Shown here: piece after piece, positions 9,443 through 18,042 of the stretch
Position numbering within the stretch: the first letter of the stretch is position 1
Layout: every line of letters begins with the position of its first letter
Assembly (NCBI GenBank): GCA_942493055.1
Contig: OW818680.1
Coordinates: forward strand, 558,001-622,000
Origin: CAIZQW01 sp942493055
Lineage (GTDB): Bacteria; Verrucomicrobiota; Kiritimatiellia; RFP12; UBA1067
DNA length: 64,000 bases
Direction of reading: 5' to 3'
Position numbers and translations under genes: made by a program
The notes under the pieces: generated by a model
What the model was told of the DNA's origin: nothing
Database searches by the model: none
What the model saw: only the letters and a program-made list of their open reading frames with translations

Positions 9443-10447
9443 TTATGACAGGCTTACCACCATTTTCCCGACGTTGTCCCCATGGAAGAGTCCGATGAAG
9501 GCAGCAGGAGCATTCTCGATACCCTGCACGACCGTCTCTTTGTGTTTCACCTTTCCGGCGATGAATAGCCCCCCCACTTCCTTTTCAAATACAGCTTGGC
9601 GATCCAGCCAATCAAAAACCATGATTCCTTTCATGGTCAGCCGTTTGGTCGTTATATTAAACAGATTACGAGGTCCGGGCTTCGGCATATTATCGTTATA
9701 ACGGGAGATGCATCCGCAGGCGATGATCCGTCCACGAACATTCATGGCGGAAAGCGCCGCCTCGAGCATCTCGCCTCCGACATTGTCGTAATACAGATCG
9801 ATGCCATTCGGCGCCACCTGCTTAAGCTGTTCATGTGCGGGTGCGGTCTTGTAGTTGAAGGCACTGTCAAAGCCGCACTCCTCTAACAGGAAGCGAACTT
9901 TTTCATCCGAGCCGGCTGATCCGATAACACGGCAACCGCGCAGTTTCGCGAGTTGCCCGGCCATGCTTCCCACCGCACCAGCGGCTCCAGAGACGAGCAT
10001 CACATCGCCGATGTTGATATCCACTGAATTCAACCCCGCCCACGCTGTCATGCCGGTCATACCGAGTGCCCCAAGGTAGACGGAGAGCGGCTGATTCTCA
10101 CGGCTGACCCAATGCAACTCCTTCGGCGTAGCGACGAAGGCTTCCCTCCAGCCAAAGTTTGACGTTACGGCATCGCCCGGATTGAGTTCCTTGGCTCTCG
10201 ACGCGACGACTTCCCCGACAGCGCCGCCTTCGAGTGCTTTGCCTAATTCGAACGGGGGAATATAAGATAGCCCCGCATTCATGCGTCCGCGCATGTAAGG
10301 GTCCACCGACATGAAAAGGTTCCGGACTAGAACCTGCCCCTCCTGCAGAGGCTCAATCTCCGTCTCTGCCACTGCAAAATTTTCTGCGGTTGGAAACCCG
10401 TTCGGATGGGATACCAGCCGGATCTCACGACTCATCATGTTTGTCAT
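9443..10447 (-). CDS. NADP-dependent oxidoreductase, zinc-free MDR family (CurA/prostaglandin reductase type)
   Basis: 334 residues of the medium-chain reductase superfamily without the zinc ligands of alcohol dehydrogenases. It has the N-terminal MSREIRLVSHPNGFP start typical of the group, a Rossmann motif (GAAGAVGSMAGQLAKLRG) near residue 155, and the YDNVGGEMLEAAL stretch of 2-alkenal/prostaglandin reductases. These enzymes reduce the double bond of reactive enones with NADPH, which suits detoxification of lipid-peroxidation products. A strong GGAGG lies 6 bp before the ATG. It is last in the phosphoketolase operon, 27 bp behind the DJ-1 gene. Confidence 0.9.
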   Translation of the reverse strand: MTNMMSREIRLVSHPNGFPTAENFAVAETEIEPLQEGQVLVRNLFMSVDPYMRGRMNAGLSYIPPFELGKALEGGAVGEVVASRAKELNPGDAVTSNFGWREAFVATPKELHWVSRENQPLSVYLGALGMTGMTAWAGLNSVDINIGDVMLVSGAAGAVGSMAGQLAKLRGCRVIGSAGSDEKVRFLLEECGFDSAFNYKTAPAHEQLKQVAPNGIDLYYDNVGGEMLEAALSAMNVRGRIIACGCISRYNDNMPKPGPRNLFNITTKRLTMKGIMVFDWLDRQAVFEKEVGGLFIAGKVKHKETVVQGIENAPAAFIGLFHGDNVGKMVVSLS

Positions 10448-10474
10448 AGTTGCCTCCTTATTGTTTCATCACCC

Positions 10475-11170
10475 TCAGGCGGAACGCCCAGGCCGAAGCA
10501 GCTTCAGCAATTCTTGGGCGACAGGGACCGAGGATGCAGGATTCTGTCCGGTCACAAGGTTGCCGTCAACTTGAACGTAGGGAGCCCAGTCATCACCTTT
10601 GCTGTAAAGGGCGCCGCCCTCCTTGAGCCTTTCTTCCAGGAGAAAGGGCACGACATCGTTCAGTCCCAAGGCTTCTTCTTCTGAATTTGAAAATCCAGTC
10701 ATGTGCTTGTTCTTTATCAGATACGCGTCATCCTTCTGGTGCACATTCACGAGTGCACTCGGCGCGTGACAGACGGCTCCGATGGGCTTGCCGGCCAAGG
10801 CGAAAGCTTCAAGCAGCGCAATTGAAAGGTCGTTATCGGGAAGATCCCACATCGTGCCATGTCCACCGGGATAGAAGACGGCATCGAAATCGTCCGCGTA
10901 CACATCGGCCAGTTTGTGAGTTTTCGAAAGTTCCGCCTGCGCCACAGGGTCTGAACGGAAACGCTTTGTTGCCTTGGTCTGGTTCTCGGGCAGCTCACTT
11001 TTCGGATCGAGCGGCGGTTGCCCGCCGTTGGGCGAGGCCAGAATAATCTCAACTCCAGCATCTTTCAGCAGATAATAGGGAGCAGCGAACTCTTCCAGCC
11101 AAAAACCTGTCTTCGTTCCAGTCTCGCCGAGTTGGTCGTGAGAGGTCAGCACAATAAGTATTTTTTTCAT
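10475..11170 (-). CDS. DJ-1/PfpI-family (Hsp31/HchA-like) protein
   Basis: 231 residues. A longer frame extends to 11476, but I start at 11170: this ATG overlaps the aldolase stop as ATGA and has GGAGG 6 bp upstream. The nucleophile elbow GAVCHAPSAL is near residue 145, and the FYPGGHGTMWDLP loop precedes it. Members act as glyoxalases/deglycases or holding chaperones against reactive carbonyls. Coupling to aldolase and phosphoketolase suggests protection against methylglyoxal-type by-products of triose phosphates; this is inference. Confidence 0.9.
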   Translation of the reverse strand: MKKILIVLTSHDQLGETGTKTGFWLEEFAAPYYLLKDAGVEIILASPNGGQPPLDPKSELPENQTKATKRFRSDPVAQAELSKTHKLADVYADDFDAVFYPGGHGTMWDLPDNDLSIALLEAFALAGKPIGAVCHAPSALVNVHQKDDAYLIKNKHMTGFSNSEEEALGLNDVVPFLLEERLKEGGALYSKGDDWAPYVQVDGNLVTGQNPASSVPVAQELLKLLRPGRSA

Positions 11171-12210
11171 TTGCATCCTCCACCGTTGATGCCTTCCATC
11201 GCGTCCGTATAGGCCCCGCGACGCGCTCCCCAGTTGCACCTGGCTCGATGAATCAGCGCCTGCTGCGCCGCTAAAACATTCTCCTCCTTGCCACGCCATT
11301 GTTCCAACGCCGGCTGCTGGATGGCGCGTGCATAGGAAAATGACAACGCCCAAGGCGCCCGCGTTTTGAATCGCACATTCATGGCGTTCAGACGGGCAGA
11401 GGCACATTCGCTGGACTGACCGCCCGACAGGAACGCGATCCCCGGGACAGCGGCTGGAACAACACGCAAGAGACATTTCACGGTAGCGTCAGCCACCTCG
11501 ACCACTGAATTCTGGGTGGGGCAGGTCAACCCCGGAAGCACCATGTTGGTCTTCAGGATCATCCCCTCCAACAGCACGCGCTGACTGGCGAGTTGGCTGA
11601 AGACCGACCTCAAGACATGCTCGGTAACCTCCCTGCACCGCTCCAGGCTGTGTCCACCGTCCATGAGCACTTCCGGTTCGACAACCGGCACGAGCCCGGC
11701 TTCCTGGCACAGGGCAGCGTAGCGGGCCAAGGCGTGTGCGTTGGCCTCAATGCACGCCTGGCTCGGGATGACGGCATCCACGGCAATCACCGCCCGCCAC
11801 TTGGCAAAGCGGAGCCCCATTTGAACATATTCCGCTAAACGGTCTCGCAAGCCATCCAGCCCTTCGGAAATCTTTTCCCCAGGACAACCGGCCATGGCCT
11901 TCGCACCGGCATCGACTTTAATGCCGGGAATAATTCCAGCCGTGGCGATGACCTGCACAAAGGGGACGCCGGCTTTTGTCTGTTGACGGACCGTCTCATC
12001 GAAGAGGATCGCGCCGCTGATATAGGCTCCGAGATCTGGCGTGGTCGCGATCATCTCACGATAGGCCCTCCGGGCTTCAGCGGTCTGGGGAATCCCCAAT
12101 GCTGCAAAGCGTTTGTTGCACGTCGGATGGCTTTCATCCATGGCCAGCAGCCCCTTGTCGTCGGCGACTAATTTCTTTGCCGTCATCAACATCATTTCTT
12201 GTGTATTCAT
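11167..12210 (-). CDS. Class I fructose-bisphosphate aldolase
   Basis: 347 residues of the Schiff-base (animal-type) aldolase family. It has the N-terminal [11 protein letters not shown], the Schiff-base Lys in [14 protein letters not shown] near residue 220, and the phosphate-binding FLSGGQSSE near residue 265. It cleaves fructose-1,6-bisphosphate to the two triose phosphates, or runs in reverse. I start at 12210 rather than 12231 because this ATG makes an ATGA overlap with the phosphoketolase stop and has a GGAG site about 9 bp away. Together with the phosphoketolase upstream it links hexose phosphates to acetyl phosphate and glyceraldehyde-3-phosphate. Confidence 0.93.
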   Translation of the reverse strand: MNTQEMMLMTAKKLVADDKGLLAMDESHPTCNKRFAALGIPQTAEARRAYREMIATTPDLGAYISGAILFDETVRQQTKAGVPFVQVIATAGIIPGIKVDAGAKAMAGCPGEKISEGLDGLRDRLAEYVQMGLRFAKWRAVIAVDAVIPSQACIEANAHALARYAALCQEAGLVPVVEPEVLMDGGHSLERCREVTEHVLRSVFSQLASQRVLLEGMILKTNMVLPGLTCPTQNSVVEVADATVKCLLRVVPAAVPGIAFLSGGQSSECASARLNAMNVRFKTRAPWALSFSYARAIQQPALEQWRGKEENVLAAQQALIHRARCNWGARRGAYTDAMEGINGGGCK

Positions 12211-14564
12211 TTGCTTTGACTCCATTTCCAATTGCGAATCTCTGGCATGTCCTCGCCATAGCTCGCAATGTATTGTTTGTGTTCAATCAGTTTATCCCGG
12301 ATTGCCTGCTTGACGTAGGCTGCGGCGGGCCCGAGCCGGGGTACGCGGTCAATGACATCAGCAACCAGATGAAACCGGTCCAAATCGTTCATCACCGCCA
12401 TATCAAAGGGCGTGGTGGTCGTCCCTTCCTCCTTGTAACCTCGCACGTGCAGATTCGGATGGTTCACACGGCGATAGGTCAGGCGATGAATCAGCAACGG
12501 ATAGCCATGGAAGGCAAAGATAATCGGCGTGTCTTTGGTGAAAAGCAGATCGAAATCCTTGTCACTCAGTCCATGCGGATGTTCACTCTGTGGCTGGAGT
12601 TTCATCAGGTCGACCACATTGATCACCCGGATCTTCAGCTCCGGGAAGTACCCCCGAAGCAGTTCCACTGCGGCCAGCGTTTCCAGCGTCGGCACGTCGC
12701 CACAGCACGCCATGACCACATCCGGGGCACCCCCCTGGTCGTTACTGGCCCACGGCCAAATCCCGATGCCTGCTGTGCAATGCTTAATCGCTGAATCCAT
12801 GTCGAGCCATTGCGGGGCAGATTGTTTTCCGGCCACGATCACGTTCACGTAGTTGCGGCTGCGCAAGCAGTGATCCGTCACAGAGAGCAGGGTGTTCGCA
12901 TCCGGTGGCAAATAGATGCGGATGATCTCCGCTTTCTTGTTCGCCACGTGATCAATAAAACCCGGGTCCTGATGGCTGAAGCCGTTGTGGTCCTGCCGCC
13001 ACACATGAGACGAGAGCAGGTAGTTCAGTGACGCGATCGGACGCCGCCACGGAATACGGTTACAGACCTTCAGCCACTTGGCGTGCTGGTTAAACATCGA
13101 ATCAATGATGTGGATGAACGCTTCGTAGGAGGAAAAGAACCCGTGCCGGCCAGTCAGCAGGTAACCTTCGAGCCAGCCTTCGCACTGATGCTCGCTCAGC
13201 ACCTCCATCACACGGCCATCCGGCGCGACGTGGTCGTCGCCGGGAAGAATCTCCGCAGTCGAACAGCGGTTTGTCACCTCAAAGGCGGCACCCCAGCGGT
13301 TTGAAGCTGTCTCGTCCGGACTGAAGATGCGGAAATTTGTCCTGTTCAACTTGATGACATCGCGGATGAAGGTTCCCTGGACCCGCGTCGCCTCTGCTTC
13401 CAGTTGACCGGGGTTGGGCACTTTCAAAGCATACTCGCGAAAATCTGGAAGGCTCAGATCGCGCAAGAGCAACCCGCCATTAGCGTGTGGGTTGGCGCTC
13501 ATGCGGCGCGCCCCAGCAGGGGCCAGTTCAGCGAGTTCCGGAAGTAACCGGCCATTGTCGTCGAACAACTCTTTCGGACGATAGCTCCGCATCCACTTCT
13601 CCAGAATCTTTACATGCCCCGGGTGACTCATATCGCCCATCGGGACCTGATGCGAACGGAACGTGCCTTCGGTCGCCTTACCGTCGACGCTCTTCGGACC
13701 GGTCCACCCTTTTGGCGAGCGCAGGATAATCATGGGCCAACTCGGGCGCTTCTTGAAGCCGTGCTCCCGGGCGTCTTGCTGGATGCTCTGAATTTCGGAG
13801 ACTGCGGCATCGAGCGCAGCAGCCATGAGCTGGTGCATCTGCATCGCGTCGTCGCCCTCCACGAAATACGGTGTATATCCGTAGCCACGGAAAAGAGCTT
13901 CCAGTTCAGCGTGCGGAATGCGGGCCAGCACAGTGGGCCCCGCGATTTTGTAACCGTTCAAATGAAGGATGGGCAATACCGCACCATCGTGGACTGGATT
14001 GAGAAACTTGTTGGAATGCCAACTGGTCGCCAGCGGACCGGTCTCTGCTTCGCCGTCTCCGACCACGCAGGCGACGAGGAGTCCAGGGTTGTCGAAGGCG
14101 GCCCCAAAGGCATGTGACAGCGAATAGCCTAACTCCCCGCCTTCGTGAATAGACCCTGGGGTCTCCGGTGCCACATGGCTCGGAATTCCTCCGGGGAAGG
14201 AAAACTGCTTGAAGAGGTGCTTGATCCCCTCTGCGTCCGGGGTGACCGAGGGATAGACTTCACTGTAGGTGCCCTCAAGATAGGCGTTCGCGACCAAGCC
14301 CGGCCCGCCGTGACCCGGTCCAGCAATATAAATGACGTTGAGGTTGCGTTCCTTGATCACGCGATTCAAGTGCACATAGATAAAGTTCAAGCCAGGTGTT
14401 GTGCCCCAGTGGCCGAGAAGCCTGGGTTTGACATGCTCCAGGTGAAGCGGCATTTTCAACAGGACATTATCGTAAAGATAGATTTGTCCAACCGAAAGAT
14501 AGTTCGCGGCGCGCCAATACGCGTCCATCTTGGTGAGAAGTTCCGGAGAAAGTATTTTTTTCAT
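12207..14564 (-). CDS. xfp: Xylulose-5-phosphate/fructose-6-phosphate phosphoketolase
   Basis: 785 residues, full length for the family. This TPP enzyme splits xylulose-5-P (or fructose-6-P) with phosphate into acetyl phosphate plus glyceraldehyde-3-P (or erythrose-4-P), giving ATP through acetate kinase without glycolysis. Visible marks are [17 protein letters not shown] near residue 85, the TPP/Mg region [16 protein letters not shown] near 165, and [11 protein letters not shown] near 210. It is first gene of the operon (aldolase, DJ-1 and oxidoreductase follow with ATGA overlaps or short gaps). AGAGG lies 5 bp before the ATG. It is driven by one of the five shared promoters, 44 bp upstream. 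Confidence 0.96.
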   Translation of the reverse strand: MKKILSPELLTKMDAYWRAANYLSVGQIYLYDNVLLKMPLHLEHVKPRLLGHWGTTPGLNFIYVHLNRVIKERNLNVIYIAGPGHGGPGLVANAYLEGTYSEVYPSVTPDAEGIKHLFKQFSFPGGIPSHVAPETPGSIHEGGELGYSLSHAFGAAFDNPGLLVACVVGDGEAETGPLATSWHSNKFLNPVHDGAVLPILHLNGYKIAGPTVLARIPHAELEALFRGYGYTPYFVEGDDAMQMHQLMAAALDAAVSEIQSIQQDAREHGFKKRPSWPMIILRSPKGWTGPKSVDGKATEGTFRSHQVPMGDMSHPGHVKILEKWMRSYRPKELFDDNGRLLPELAELAPAGARRMSANPHANGGLLLRDLSLPDFREYALKVPNPGQLEAEATRVQGTFIRDVIKLNRTNFRIFSPDETASNRWGAAFEVTNRCSTAEILPGDDHVAPDGRVMEVLSEHQCEGWLEGYLLTGRHGFFSSYEAFIHIIDSMFNQHAKWLKVCNRIPWRRPIASLNYLLSSHVWRQDHNGFSHQDPGFIDHVANKKAEIIRIYLPPDANTLLSVTDHCLRSRNYVNVIVAGKQSAPQWLDMDSAIKHCTAGIGIWPWASNDQGGAPDVVMACCGDVPTLETLAAVELLRGYFPELKIRVINVVDLMKLQPQSEHPHGLSDKDFDLLFTKDTPIIFAFHGYPLLIHRLTYRRVNHPNLHVRGYKEEGTTTTPFDMAVMNDLDRFHLVADVIDRVPRLGPAAAYVKQAIRDKLIEHKQYIASYGEDMPEIRNWKWSQSK

Positions 14565-14607
14565 CTCTGCCTCTTTTATGTGAACGGGACTCTTTAATCA
14601 TGTTCAT

Positions 14608-14657
14608 ACGATAGTGCAGATGTGCTTCAGACTCAACGGGGAATAACCCTACTGTGC
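14608..14657 (-). promoter_or_regulatory. Shared island promoter, copy A (phosphoketolase operon)
   Basis: Box GGGGAATAACCCTACTG on the plus strand starts at 14638 and continues TGCG. The gap to the hexamer TATCGT (minus strand, 14608-14613) is 24 bp, which predicts transcription starting near 14601 and a leader of about 36 nt. Four more copies have the same spacing. No good -35 hexamer stands at 17 bp, although TTGAGT is present here. Confidence 0.7.
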
Positions 14658-14767
14658 GCCGCACGCGCCGGGTATAAAGGCAAGCAGCTTCGAAAAATAA
14701 GCAACCCCAACGCTAGCTGTGGCACAGGGTGCTTCGGACTAGAATTGAGGTTCGTGTTTTCGGCAGA

Positions 14768-14986
14768 TTATTTACCACTGCAACCGCAGCCACATTTCGA
14801 GCAGGCCTCTGAGACTGCTTTCTCCACCGCTTCACGGGTTTCGCCGGTGCGTTTCTGGATGCGGCCAAGCAGTTCCTCATGCTTGCCTTCGGCGTACTGA
14901 AGATCGTCATCCGTGAGCTGGGCCCACTTCTGCTTCAGCTTGCCTTTCGCGATATTCCAGTCCCCTTTAATTTCAAGTTTGTTCAT
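14768..14986 (-). CDS. CsbD-family stress protein with Cys-rich tail
   Basis: 72 residues. The N-terminal part ([20 protein letters not shown]) and the [22 protein letters not shown] stretch match the CsbD family, small soluble proteins induced in general stress (sigma-B in Bacillus). The last residues, [11 protein letters not shown], form a Cys-rich tail not usual for CsbD, which could bind metal. GGAG lies 4 bp before the ATG. It is probably co-transcribed with the 38-residue gene upstream from promoter copy B. The biochemical role of the family is unknown. Confidence 0.88.
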   Translation of the reverse strand: MNKLEIKGDWNIAKGKLKQKWAQLTDDDLQYAEGKHEELLGRIQKRTGETREAVEKAVSEACSKCGCGCSGK

Positions 14987-15055
14987 GATACTCCATCCTT
15001 CTTTGTTATGTTCGCCGTCAAAGTGACTGCAAACTTTTTTTTAAAGCCTCTTCAC

Positions 15056-15172
15056 CTAACGGCGAAGCAGGAGAATAACAATAATGATGACAAGCAGAAG
15101 TCCGACTGAGCCGCCGCCGACCCATATTCCGCGGGAGCCAAAGTCGATTGAAAAAGCTAACAAGCTGTTCAT
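15056..15172 (-). CDS. Small hydrophobic protein, 38 residues (DUF3309-like)
   Basis: Too short for usual gene calls but well supported: AAAGGA lies 5 bp before the ATG, and the gene sits 43 nt downstream of the start predicted for promoter B. The protein begins MNSLLAFSIDFG, has a GGGSVG turn, then a strongly hydrophobic C-terminal helix (residues about 23-36) ending in Arg-Arg. The Gly-rich turn followed by a Leu/Ile run is like DUF3309 membrane mini-proteins. The 70 bp to csbD contain no terminator, so one transcript is likely. Confidence 0.65.
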   Translation of the reverse strand: MNSLLAFSIDFGSRGIWVGGGSVGLLLVIIIVILLLRR

Positions 15173-15223
15173 ACTAATCCTTTCTGTTAGGATGGCATTT
15201 TAAGTGCCATCACGTTAAAGCGG

Positions 15224-15273
15224 ATGATAACGGATGGGGCCGTCTTGAGCTATAGGGATTAACCCTACTGTGT
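15224..15273 (-). promoter_or_regulatory. Shared island promoter, copy B (38-residue protein and csbD)
   Basis: Box AGGGATTAACCCTACTG begins at 15254 on the plus strand and continues TGTG. Exactly 24 bp separate it from TATCAT (minus strand, 15224-15229). The predicted start is near 15217, giving a leader of about 44 nt. Confidence 0.7.
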
Positions 15274-15320
15274 GACTTGGTGATATGATCCCGCCTCTTA
15301 CCGTCGATAATGGGTTCCTG

Positions 15321-16739
15321 TCAACAGAGCGGGAATTCGGGGCAGCTCCCGCAAAGGGCCGGTACGGAACCACCTCCGGCATGTAATTTTTCTGCCGCAT
15401 CCAGTAGCGCCGCACGCAGGGCCTCTTCCGCAGTCGGATGATAGAAAGGCATCTGCAACAGATCCGATACGGTCATGCGCTGCTGAATGGCCAAAGCGAG
15501 CACGTGACCCAGATGTTCAGCTCCGGGGCAGGCCGCTTCCGCGCCCAGCAAGAGGCCAGATGCAGCATCGACATAAATCCGCAGCAGGCCTCTGTTTGTC
15601 CCCTCAATGACGGCGCGCGACTCGTCCTCAAACCCCACACGCCCGATCACGATTTCGGTGTTATTCAGTTGGGCGAATGATTGGCCGACCATGGCCAGTT
15701 GCGGTTCGCAGAACACGATCCTCAAGGCCGACCTCCTGCAATACGGCTCTGCGTCGTCTGCCAGCACGTTCAGCCCGGCGATGACTCCCGCGTCCAGCGC
15801 CTCATGCAAGATGGGACGGCATCCGGTCACATCGCCGGCTATGTAGACGGGCAGGTTGCCGACCTGAAGCGTCCCGGCATCGTATAAGGGGAGCCCCTTT
15901 TCGTCCAAAGCCACGCCCAGACGCTCAAGGCCTAGGCCCTCCACGTTCGGCGACGAACCGACAGCCACCAGCAATCGGTCGACCGTTACCGTGGTCCTCC
16001 CCGAGCGAACAACAAGGGTGTCGCCTTCAGGCTCCACTTCGGCCGGAGCTTCAAGATGGATCGGGAACTCGGCGGCTATCGCCTTCCGCATCACCGCATT
16101 GACCTCCGGATCGCTCAGTCCGCCGACGGACTTACTCGAACTGAAGCCCGTCATCTCAATGCCCAGTCGGCTCAGCGCCTGCCCGAGTTCCAGCCCCACG
16201 GGGCCTAGCCCGATCACGGCCATGCGGTGCGGAAGCGTCTCCTGCTCAAAAAGGCTCTCGTACGTCAAGAGGCAATCCGTGAAGCCCCGCCACGCTTTGG
16301 GAACGTCCGGCTTTGCTCCCACAGCGATGACGATATGGTCGGCTTCGATGATCAGAGCCCCGACCTGAATGTGGTGAACGTCCAAGAGTTGTGCGTGGCC
16401 GATCAGAAGCCGGTCACCCGCCTGCGTCCGAATCGCCTGAACCATACCCGACGTGAATCGGTCGCGCAGGCAGCGTACCTGTCTCAAAACAGCCGGGATA
16501 TCGCAGGCCAGATGCTCTGACCCAGTGATGCCGGACGTGGCAAACAAGCGTCGCCCGTGGAAATCCCGGGCGGCCTGAATCAACGCCTTGGAGGGCATGC
16601 ATCCCACGCGCGCGCAGGTGGTCCCCAAGGGGCCATTATCAATCAGCACGAAATCCCCGGTCCTTTTCTTGACCTGCCGCAATGCGGAAAGTCCGGCGCT
16701 CCCGGCACCGATAATGGCTACCATGACGTGTCTTTTCAT
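15321..16739 (-). CDS. Dihydrolipoamide dehydrogenase-like pyridine nucleotide-disulfide oxidoreductase
   Basis: 472 residues. FAD-binding IIGAGSAGLSA is near residue 10, and the redox-active pair Cys42/Cys47 sits in TTCARVGCMPSK (usual lipoamide dehydrogenases have CVNVGCIPSK). An NAD-binding region near residue 175 (AVIGLGPVGLELG), a second FAD motif (VYIAGDVTG) near 300, and the C-terminal HPTAEE holding the His/Glu dyad near 440 follow. No 2-oxoacid dehydrogenase E1/E2 genes are nearby, so the partner may be another thiol or disulfide; a mercuric-reductase-like or glutathione-type role is possible but the extra Cys pair is absent. It lies behind the YeeE/YedE genes, separated by a 51-nt repeat pair. 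Confidence 0.88.
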   Translation of the reverse strand: MKRHVMVAIIGAGSAGLSALRQVKKRTGDFVLIDNGPLGTTCARVGCMPSKALIQAARDFHGRRLFATSGITGSEHLACDIPAVLRQVRCLRDRFTSGMVQAIRTQAGDRLLIGHAQLLDVHHIQVGALIIEADHIVIAVGAKPDVPKAWRGFTDCLLTYESLFEQETLPHRMAVIGLGPVGLELGQALSRLGIEMTGFSSSKSVGGLSDPEVNAVMRKAIAAEFPIHLEAPAEVEPEGDTLVVRSGRTTVTVDRLLVAVGSSPNVEGLGLERLGVALDEKGLPLYDAGTLQVGNLPVYIAGDVTGCRPILHEALDAGVIAGLNVLADDAEPYCRRSALRIVFCEPQLAMVGQSFAQLNNTEIVIGRVGFEDESRAVIEGTNRGLLRIYVDAASGLLLGAEAACPGAEHLGHVLALAIQQRMTVSDLLQMPFYHPTAEEALRAALLDAAEKLHAGGGSVPALCGSCPEFPLC

Positions 16740-16770
16740 ACTGCCTCATAACTTCAAACGGATTAAGATG

Positions 16771-16921
16771 GAGGCGCGGCTTCCCGCGCCGGGCCTTCAC
16801 CGGGAGCGGCGCGGCTTCCCGCGCCGGGCCGGAACGCGAAGGCGTTCCGCTCCCCTTGCTGCCCTCACCTGGAGCGGCGCGGCTTCCCGCGCCGGGCCGG
16901 AACGCGAAGGCGTTCCGCTCC
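16771..16921. repeat. Two identical 51-nt cruciform-forming repeats and a partial copy
   Basis: Copies at 16803-16853 and 16871-16921 are identical. Each has an outer GGAGC/GCTCC stem enclosing two 7-bp hairpins, GGCGCGGCTTCCCGCGCC and GGAACGCGAAGGCGTTCC, so a three-way junction can form. A partial copy with only the first hairpin lies at 16771-16797. The second full copy ends one base before the stop codon of the next gene. Confidence 0.9.
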
Positions 16922-16922
16922 T

Positions 16923-17516
16923 TCACCGGGGCGCGAATCGGTGCAGCAGCAAGAGCAGAGCGGTCAGCACCACGGCAAAGCCGACTACAAAAATGGCGCG
17001 AGGAACGCGCAGCAGATCAGGGAGCAGCACCTTTCCGAGGTCACCCCATTTCTCGACCGTTCGCTCTGTCCATCCCGAAAGTTCAGCGAATAACCATGAG
17101 CCCGCAATGAGTCCCGCGATGCCGAAAAGCGCGTCCCAGCTTCCCTGCCCCAGCGCCACAGCGGCTGTTCCCGGACAATAGCCCATCAGCGCAAAGCCCG
17201 TGCCGAATAAGAGACCGCCGATGATGGTTGCCCCGAGCCTCGTCGGCTTAATGTGCAGGTTCACCTTGGCGAAGCGGTGCAGGGTGAAAAAGCCAATCAT
17301 GCCGACGACAATCGCACTGAGCATTATTTTGGCGACGGTCCAGTCCTGGAGCAGAAGTTGGCCCATGAGAACAGGATATTTCCCCACTCCCCCCTTCTGA
17401 AGAAGAAAGCCGAACACCAAACCGAAAACCGCGCCAGCGACCAGTTGTTCGGTCACGGACACAGGCGGTGTTGGTTTTTCTGTCTGCGCGATAGATGCCT
17501 TGGCAGGAGTACTCAT
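16923..17516 (-). CDS. YeeE/YedE-family sulfur transporter subunit (DUF6691 type)
   Basis: 197 residues, mostly membrane: a helix near residues 25-45, another near 60-80, then the conserved loop GYCPGTAAVALGQGSWDALFG near residue 112 and further helices to the C-terminus. The Cys in GYCPG is the family's conserved residue and is thought to pass thiosulfate or another sulfur compound. It is paired with a second YeeE/YedE subunit 7 bp upstream, the usual split arrangement, and with the MBL-rhodanese fusion. GAGG lies 5 bp before the ATG. Confidence 0.88.
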   Translation of the reverse strand: MSTPAKASIAQTEKPTPPVSVTEQLVAGAVFGLVFGFLLQKGGVGKYPVLMGQLLLQDWTVAKIMLSAIVVGMIGFFTLHRFAKVNLHIKPTRLGATIIGGLLFGTGFALMGYCPGTAAVALGQGSWDALFGIAGLIAGSWLFAELSGWTERTVEKWGDLGKVLLPDLLRVPRAIFVVGFAVVLTALLLLLHRFAPR

Positions 17517-17523
17517 AGGTGCC

Positions 17524-18042
17524 TCACAGTTTGAAGAGGGGTATGGCCACCGCGATGCCGCCCAGGAAAAAGCAGATCACGGCGATCCATGAGCCCACGC
17601 TGAGTTGAAGGGTCCCGCTAATGCCGTGTCCGCTGGTGCAGCCACCGGCAAGGCGTGCGCCAAAGGCCATCAGAATGCCGCCCCCGAATGCGACTGCCGC
17701 ACGCAACACGACACTGTCGCCGAAACGCGCAACCCACATGGGCGGGAGCCACTCGCTGGTGAACTCGCCCCCGGTGACGGCTGAGAGCGCGCCCCCCAGA
17801 ACGATTGAAACGACGAAAACAAACTCCCACTCCACACGCGGCGGATTCTCTTTGAAGTAGGCGAGTGACGCCGTGTGACGCGGCGCGACGAGCTTCCCCA
17901 CGAGCCCTGCCACCTGCGCATAGAACGAGGATGCGCCGATCGGTTTGTCAGAAACGTAAAAGGTCATCCAGGACAGCGCCCCGATGGCAGCACCTACGAG
18001 ATACGGAGACCAGGTTGCCCCGAAAGTGTCAGGCGAGATCAT
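17524..18042 (-). CDS. YeeE/YedE-family sulfur transporter subunit
   Basis: 172 residues with about four membrane segments. The family motif GGCTSGHGISG is near residue 135 (conserved Cys), and GGALSAVTGG with GGGILMAFGARLAGG flanks it. Its ATG overlaps the stop of the MBL-rhodanese gene as ATGA, so production of the enzyme and transporter is coupled. Related two-gene systems sit beside persulfide dioxygenases and rhodaneses and are taken to import thiosulfate or export reduced sulfur; the direction here is not determined. Confidence 0.9.
   Translation of the reverse strand: MISPDTFGATWSPYLVGAAIGALSWMTFYVSDKPIGASSFYAQVAGLVGKLVAPRHTASLAYFKENPPRVEWEFVFVVSIVLGGALSAVTGGEFTSEWLPPMWVARFGDSVVLRAAVAFGGGILMAFGARLAGGCTSGHGISGTLQLSVGSWIAVICFFLGGIAVAIPLFKL

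Noticed and set aside
10475..11476. Longer start (11476) for the DJ-1 protein
   Set aside because: The extension overlaps the aldolase antiframe, and the ATGA junction with GGAGG supports 11170.
12099..12794. 231-residue plus frame across the aldolase/phosphoketolase junction
   Set aside because: Spans two real minus-strand genes with family motifs, and has no ribosome site.
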